From an uncultured Oscillospiraceae bacterium (GTDB lineage: Bacteria > Bacillota > Clostridia > Oscillospirales > Ruminococcaceae), in contig CAKSEC010000020.1 in assembly GCA_934446355.1 (NCBI GenBank), forward strand, positions 1 through 34,987: DNA of 34,987 nucleotides. Direction: 5' to 3'. A program made the translations under genes and the position numbers. Within the stretch, counting starts at the first letter, position 1; every line of letters starts with the position of its first letter. The notes beneath the pieces are model-generated. The model saw nothing but the letters and a program-made list of their open reading frames with translations, made no database searches and was not told the DNA's origin. Of this stretch, positions 32,343-34,987 are shown in pieces.

Positions 32343-34298
32343 TCAGTCCTGCCTGCCCTGAACCTCCATGATTATAGGAAGTATCATCGGGCTGCGCTTG
32401 GTCTTTGAGTAGATATAGTCGCTCAGTGCGTCCCTCATTGCGGATTTGATGTTGCCCCATTCACGGACATTGCGCTCGCAGCAGTCCTGAAGCACCTGCT
32501 TCATAAGCATTTTCGCCTCGTCGATGAGTTCCTCGCTCTCACGGACATACACAAAGCCTCTCGACACGATATCAGGACCTGCCAGCATACTGCCGGATTC
32601 ACGGTCGATGGTCGCAACGATTATCATTACGCCGTCCTCGGCAAGGTGCTTTCTGTCACGCAGAACCACGCTGCCGACGTCGCCCACGCCATAGCCGTCC
32701 ACCATAACTCTGCCCGACGGAACGGTGCCCGTGAACTTCATGTCAACGCCGTCAGTTTCAAGCACCTGACCCAGATCTGCGATGAATATATTCTCCTCAG
32801 GAACGCCCATTCCCATGGCAAGCTTGCTGTGCTTCTTCAAGTGCTTGTACTCGCCGTGTATCGGGATAAAGAACTTCGGCTTGGTGAGGGCTATCATCAT
32901 TTTCAGTTCGTCCTGACAAGCATGACCGGAAACGTGCACCTCGTACATTGACTCGTAAATAACGTCTGCGCCCTGCTTCATCAGTTCGTTCACCACCTTT
33001 GTCACCAGCTTTTCATTGCCGGGGATAGGCGTTGCCGAAATGATTATGAAGTCGCTGGGAGTGATGGTCACCTGCCTGTGGTCGCCGCTGGACATACGCG
33101 ACAGTGCGGAAAGCGGCTCGCCCTGACTTCCGGTGGTGCATATGACCAGCTTCTCCGGCGGGTACTTGTTCACGTCCTCAATGTCGATGAGCACGTCCTC
33201 AGGCACCTTGACGTAGTTCAGTTCGACCGCCTTTGCGATAACGTTCTGCATACTTCTGCCGGAAACTGCGACCTTTCTGCCGTGTATTATCGCCTGATCA
33301 ATTATTTGCTGTATCCTGTGTATATTGCTTGAGAATGTCGCAATGATTATGCGCTTTCCCTCAGCCGAATTGAACAGATTCTTGAAGCTCTCGCCCACCG
33401 ACCGCTCAGACTTCGTATAGCCCGGACGCTCGGCGTTTGTGCTCTCTGACATCAGCGCAAGAACGCCCTTGTTTCCAAGTTCACCGAAGCGCGCAAGGTC
33501 AATAATTCCGCCCTCTATAGGCGTATAATCGACCTTGAAGTCACCGGTATGCACTATCACGCCGGCAGGGGTGTGGATAGCCAATGCGCAGGCGTCGGGG
33601 ATAGAGTGGTTCACCCTGATGAACTCCACCGACATACAGCCCATGCGGACATTCTGGCGTGGTTCAACGACGTTCAGCGAAGCCTGCGACAGCAGATTGT
33701 GCTCCTTCAGCTTGCCCTCTACCAGACCCAGAGTCAGCCTTGTGCCGTAGATGGGCACGTTTATCTTCTTCAGCAGGTAGGGCAGCGCGCCGATGTGGTC
33801 CTCGTGACCGTGCGTTATTACGATACCACGGAAGCGGTCCCTGTTCTTTTCAAGGTAGGTGAAATCCGGCACAACAAGGTCAACGCCCGGCATTTCCTCA
33901 TCGGGGAACGCAAGTCCGCAGTCAACGATGAACATATCGTTGCTGCATTCGTATACATACAGATTCTTGCCTATTTCGTTCAGACCGCCCAGCGCAGTGA
34001 ACTTCACCGGCGCATAGCGTATCTCACGGGGCTTTCTTGCAGCGGGGCGCTGCGCAGTGCGGCTTTCCGTGTGCTCGCGCTGCTCCCTCTTGGGGCGCTC
34101 CTGCGCTGATGAAGAAAGCACCTTTGTGCCACCGGTTTTCTTTATCGGGGCGAATCTTGCACGATATTTATTGTCGCTTTTCTGCTCGTTCTTTGCGGTA
34201 TCCGCCTTGACTGGCTGTGCGGCCTGCCTTTCCTCCCGCTTCTTCGGGGAAATGCTTTCCGTTTCAGTGAGAAGCTTGTTGTTGGTCAATAATCCCAT
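32343..34298 (-). CDS. rnj: Ribonuclease J (beta-CASP metallo-beta-lactamase RNase)
   Basis: 5'-exo/endoribonuclease of mRNA turnover and rRNA maturation. From ATG 34298 the protein has 651 residues, of which about the first 95 are a K/R/E/Q/A-rich, probably unstructured extension absent from Bacillus RNase J1. The catalytic domain begins near YAPVKFTALGGLNEIGKN. The metal motif THGHEDH gives His163, His165, Asp167 and His168, and HTGDFKVDYTP and later PIHGEYKHL and SGHA complete the beta-lactamase/beta-CASP core. AAAGGA sits 8 bases before ATG 34298; the upstream start at 34355 is rejected as it overlaps the proximal promoter. It heads the rnj-gdpP-rplI-dnaB-tilS block. Confidence 0.95.
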   Translation of the reverse strand: MGLLTNNKLLTETESISPKKREERQAAQPVKADTAKNEQKSDNKYRARFAPIKKTGGTKVLSSSAQERPKREQREHTESRTAQRPAARKPREIRYAPVKFTALGGLNEIGKNLYVYECSNDMFIVDCGLAFPDEEMPGVDLVVPDFTYLEKNRDRFRGIVITHGHEDHIGALPYLLKKINVPIYGTRLTLGLVEGKLKEHNLLSQASLNVVEPRQNVRMGCMSVEFIRVNHSIPDACALAIHTPAGVIVHTGDFKVDYTPIEGGIIDLARFGELGNKGVLALMSESTNAERPGYTKSERSVGESFKNLFNSAEGKRIIIATFSSNIHRIQQIIDQAIIHGRKVAVSGRSMQNVIAKAVELNYVKVPEDVLIDIEDVNKYPPEKLVICTTGSQGEPLSALSRMSSGDHRQVTITPSDFIIISATPIPGNEKLVTKVVNELMKQGADVIYESMYEVHVSGHACQDELKMMIALTKPKFFIPIHGEYKHLKKHSKLAMGMGVPEENIFIADLGQVLETDGVDMKFTGTVPSGRVMVDGYGVGDVGSVVLRDRKHLAEDGVMIIVATIDRESGSMLAGPDIVSRGFVYVRESEELIDEAKMLMKQVLQDCCERNVREWGNIKSAMRDALSDYIYSKTKRSPMILPIIMEVQGRQD

Positions 34299-34334
34299 TA
34301 TATGATTCCTTTCTGTGGCGCAGCTATATACCAT

Positions 34335-34362
34335 ATTATACGGCGGGATATGCACGGGTCAC
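34335..34362 (-). promoter_or_regulatory. Candidate proximal promoter of rnj
   Basis: Minus strand TATAAT (34335-34340) with GTGACC (34357-34362) 16 bp upstream as a weak -35. It lies about 35 bp before the rnj ATG. The -10 is perfect but the -35 is poor, so strength is uncertain. Confidence 0.45.
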
Positions 34363-34403
34363 GGTCTGCGGGTATTTCGCACGCAGAGGGCGCACATACG
34401 CAG

Positions 34404-34414
34404 TGCGTCACGCA
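34404..34414. repeat. 11-bp dyad TGCGTCACGCA (inverted copy 2)
   Basis: Exact reverse complement of the dyad at 34886-34896, about 40 bp upstream of the proximal rnj -35 candidate. The pair brackets the non-coding region. Could be operator half-sites of one regulator or simple stem sequences. Confidence 0.35.
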
Positions 34415-34666
34415 TGGCAGCGCATTCCTGAGCATTATGTGACAGAAACGCCGTTTGCGGGGATTTTCGCCCTCCCGCAGCGGCAAAAGTCAGCTGTCCG
34501 CAATGCCCGAAGTGAATAAGTACATACAGTCCCCGACTGATAAGGGCAGCTATGCCGGGAAATGCCGTCAAAACCGATGACCGGCATATCCGAAATTCCC
34601 GCCATCAGGCAGGCGCAATTATCCCGAACATAACGCTGTACACCCGATGAACGCATAAATGGCTCA

Positions 34667-34843
34667 TCAGGCAGAATATAGGGGAACTGCTTTAGTGATA
34701 TATAAAAACTGCAAATTATTTCCTGTGGTATTATATTTGACCGTCGGGGCGCAATTATTCAGAGCCGCCCGCCGGTGATATACGATATTGATGCCGGTCG
34801 CTGGCGAAGGTATCCTGTACCTGCCGCTTTTCTTTCCGGGCAT
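34667..34843 (-). CDS. Possible 58-residue leader ORF near the distal rnj promoter
   Basis: An ATG at 34841-34843 lies only about 2-5 bases after the predicted transcription start and opens a 58-codon frame (MPGKKSGRYRIPSPATGI...) ending in TGA. There is no ribosome binding site, so it would have to be leaderless. It has a basic N-terminal segment and no family I recognise. It may be chance. Confidence 0.2.
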   Translation of the reverse strand: MPGKKSGRYRIPSPATGINIVYHRRAALNNCAPTVKYNTTGNNLQFLYITKAVPLYSA

Positions 34844-34851
34844 ATGTATTT

Positions 34852-34880
34852 ATTATACTATAATATAGTCAGATTGTCAA
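34852..34880 (-). promoter_or_regulatory. Perfect-consensus distal promoter upstream of rnj
   Basis: Minus strand TTGACA (34875-34880), 17-bp spacer, TATAAT (34852-34857). It points toward rnj 550 bp away. It may drive a long rnj leader or a separate RNA. Confidence 0.88.
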
Positions 34881-34885
34881 GTACC

Positions 34886-34896
34886 TGCGTGACGCA
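34886..34896. repeat. 11-bp dyad TGCGTGACGCA next to the distal rnj promoter (copy 1)
   Basis: A palindrome-like 11-mer (TGCGT-G-ACGCA) 5 bp upstream of the TTGACA box at 34875-34880. A second copy in inverted orientation lies at 34404-34414. Position beside a -35 box suggests a possible operator; no regulator is identified. Confidence 0.35.
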
Positions 34897-34952
34897 TGAA
34901 ATCAATTGCGTGTAGTGCTACAATAGATATTGGACAACGGAATAAAAAAGTA

Positions 34953-34981
34953 TTGAGAGATAGACCGAAATCTGCTAGAAT
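34953..34981 (+). promoter_or_regulatory. Promoter facing out of the right edge
   Basis: TTGAGA (34953-34958), 17-bp spacer, TAGAAT (34976-34981) with TGC just upstream of the -10. It should start a transcript at about the window edge, so a divergent gene probably lies to the right. Confidence 0.6.
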
Positions 34982-34987
34982 AAAGTT

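Larger units (their letters stand above)
34356..34851 (-). other. Long hairpin-rich leader or non-coding region upstream of rnj
   Basis: About 500 bp between the distal promoter and rnj with no recognisable gene. On the minus strand it holds several GC-rich stems: a two-part helix at 34450-34484 (GCGGG/CCCGC inside GCCG/CGGC), a CGCAC/GTGCG stem near 34385-34405, and AGGTA/TACCT near 34809-34823. Two direct copies of GGCGCAATTAT occur near 34612 and 34748. I found no conserved signatures of RNase P RNA, tmRNA or a riboswitch I know. Two frames of 70 and 73 codons cross it but look non-coding. Confidence 0.5.

Noticed and set aside
34359..34656. Two minus-strand frames of 70 and 73 codons upstream of rnj
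   Set aside because: They overlap each other in different frames, lack ribosome binding sites and cross GC-rich hairpins; kept only as part of the non-coding region.
1..34987. CRISPR arrays, tRNAs, rRNAs, insertion sequences, prophage or restriction/defence genes
   Set aside because: No regularly spaced repeats, tRNA or rRNA signatures, transposase motifs or defence domains were seen on either strand.

Overview
This window reads as chromosomal DNA of an anaerobic, low-redox Firmicute, most likely a Clostridia member of the Ruminococcus/Oscillospiraceae type. The evidence is AAGGAGG-type ribosome binding sites, RNase J and GdpP, a DnaD/DnaI-type helicase-loading pair, PyrR with a B-class dihydroorotate dehydrogenase (PyrD plus PyrK), a pyrophosphate-type phosphofructokinase, and a ferredoxin-dependent 2-oxoacid oxidoreductase. 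Assignment to genus is inference. I see no rRNA, tRNA, insertion sequence, prophage gene or CRISPR array.

Layout. (1) Positions 98-10468, minus strand: a pyrimidine biosynthesis operon, pyrR-pyrC-pyrF-carA-carB-(membrane protein)-pyrK-pyrD. It is driven by a consensus promoter at 10440-10468 and has an intrinsic terminator inside its leader. A three-stem inverted-repeat element lies after pyrD, followed by ruvX. pyrB and pyrE are absent from this cluster. (2) 10525-15394, plus strand: a flavin reductase, uracil-DNA glycosylase, a NUDIX hydrolase with a strong terminator, an iron-type alcohol dehydrogenase and a zinc-dependent amidohydrolase, the last two with their own promoters. (3) 15442-19964, minus strand: a PPi-type phosphofructokinase with its own promoter, preceded by the unit dnaD-dnaI-pfkA, which ends in a strong terminator. 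(4) 19978-24671, minus strand: a zinc-ribbon membrane protein, a MinD-like ATPase, the four-subunit 2-oxoacid:ferredoxin oxidoreductase (korD-korA-korB-korC) and a DUF218/YdcF protein, closely packed behind a consensus promoter. (5) 24703-27328, minus strand: ftsH and a GNAT acetyltransferase. (6) 27362-34880, minus strand: rnj (RNase J), gdpP, rplI, dnaB and tilS, a conserved Firmicute information-processing block. About 500 bp of apparently non-coding, hairpin-rich DNA lies upstream of rnj, behind a perfect-consensus distal promoter. A further promoter faces out of the right edge.

The protein-coding content is mostly well-known housekeeping. I do not see a clearly new multi-gene system. The less explained items are non-coding or contextual: the three-stem element after pyrD, the pyr leader whose reading frame runs through the attenuator into pyrR, the long rnj leader, the terminator-like hairpin just after the amidohydrolase promoter, the unnamed membrane protein inside the pyr operon, and the MinD-like ATPase/zinc-ribbon pair ahead of kor.
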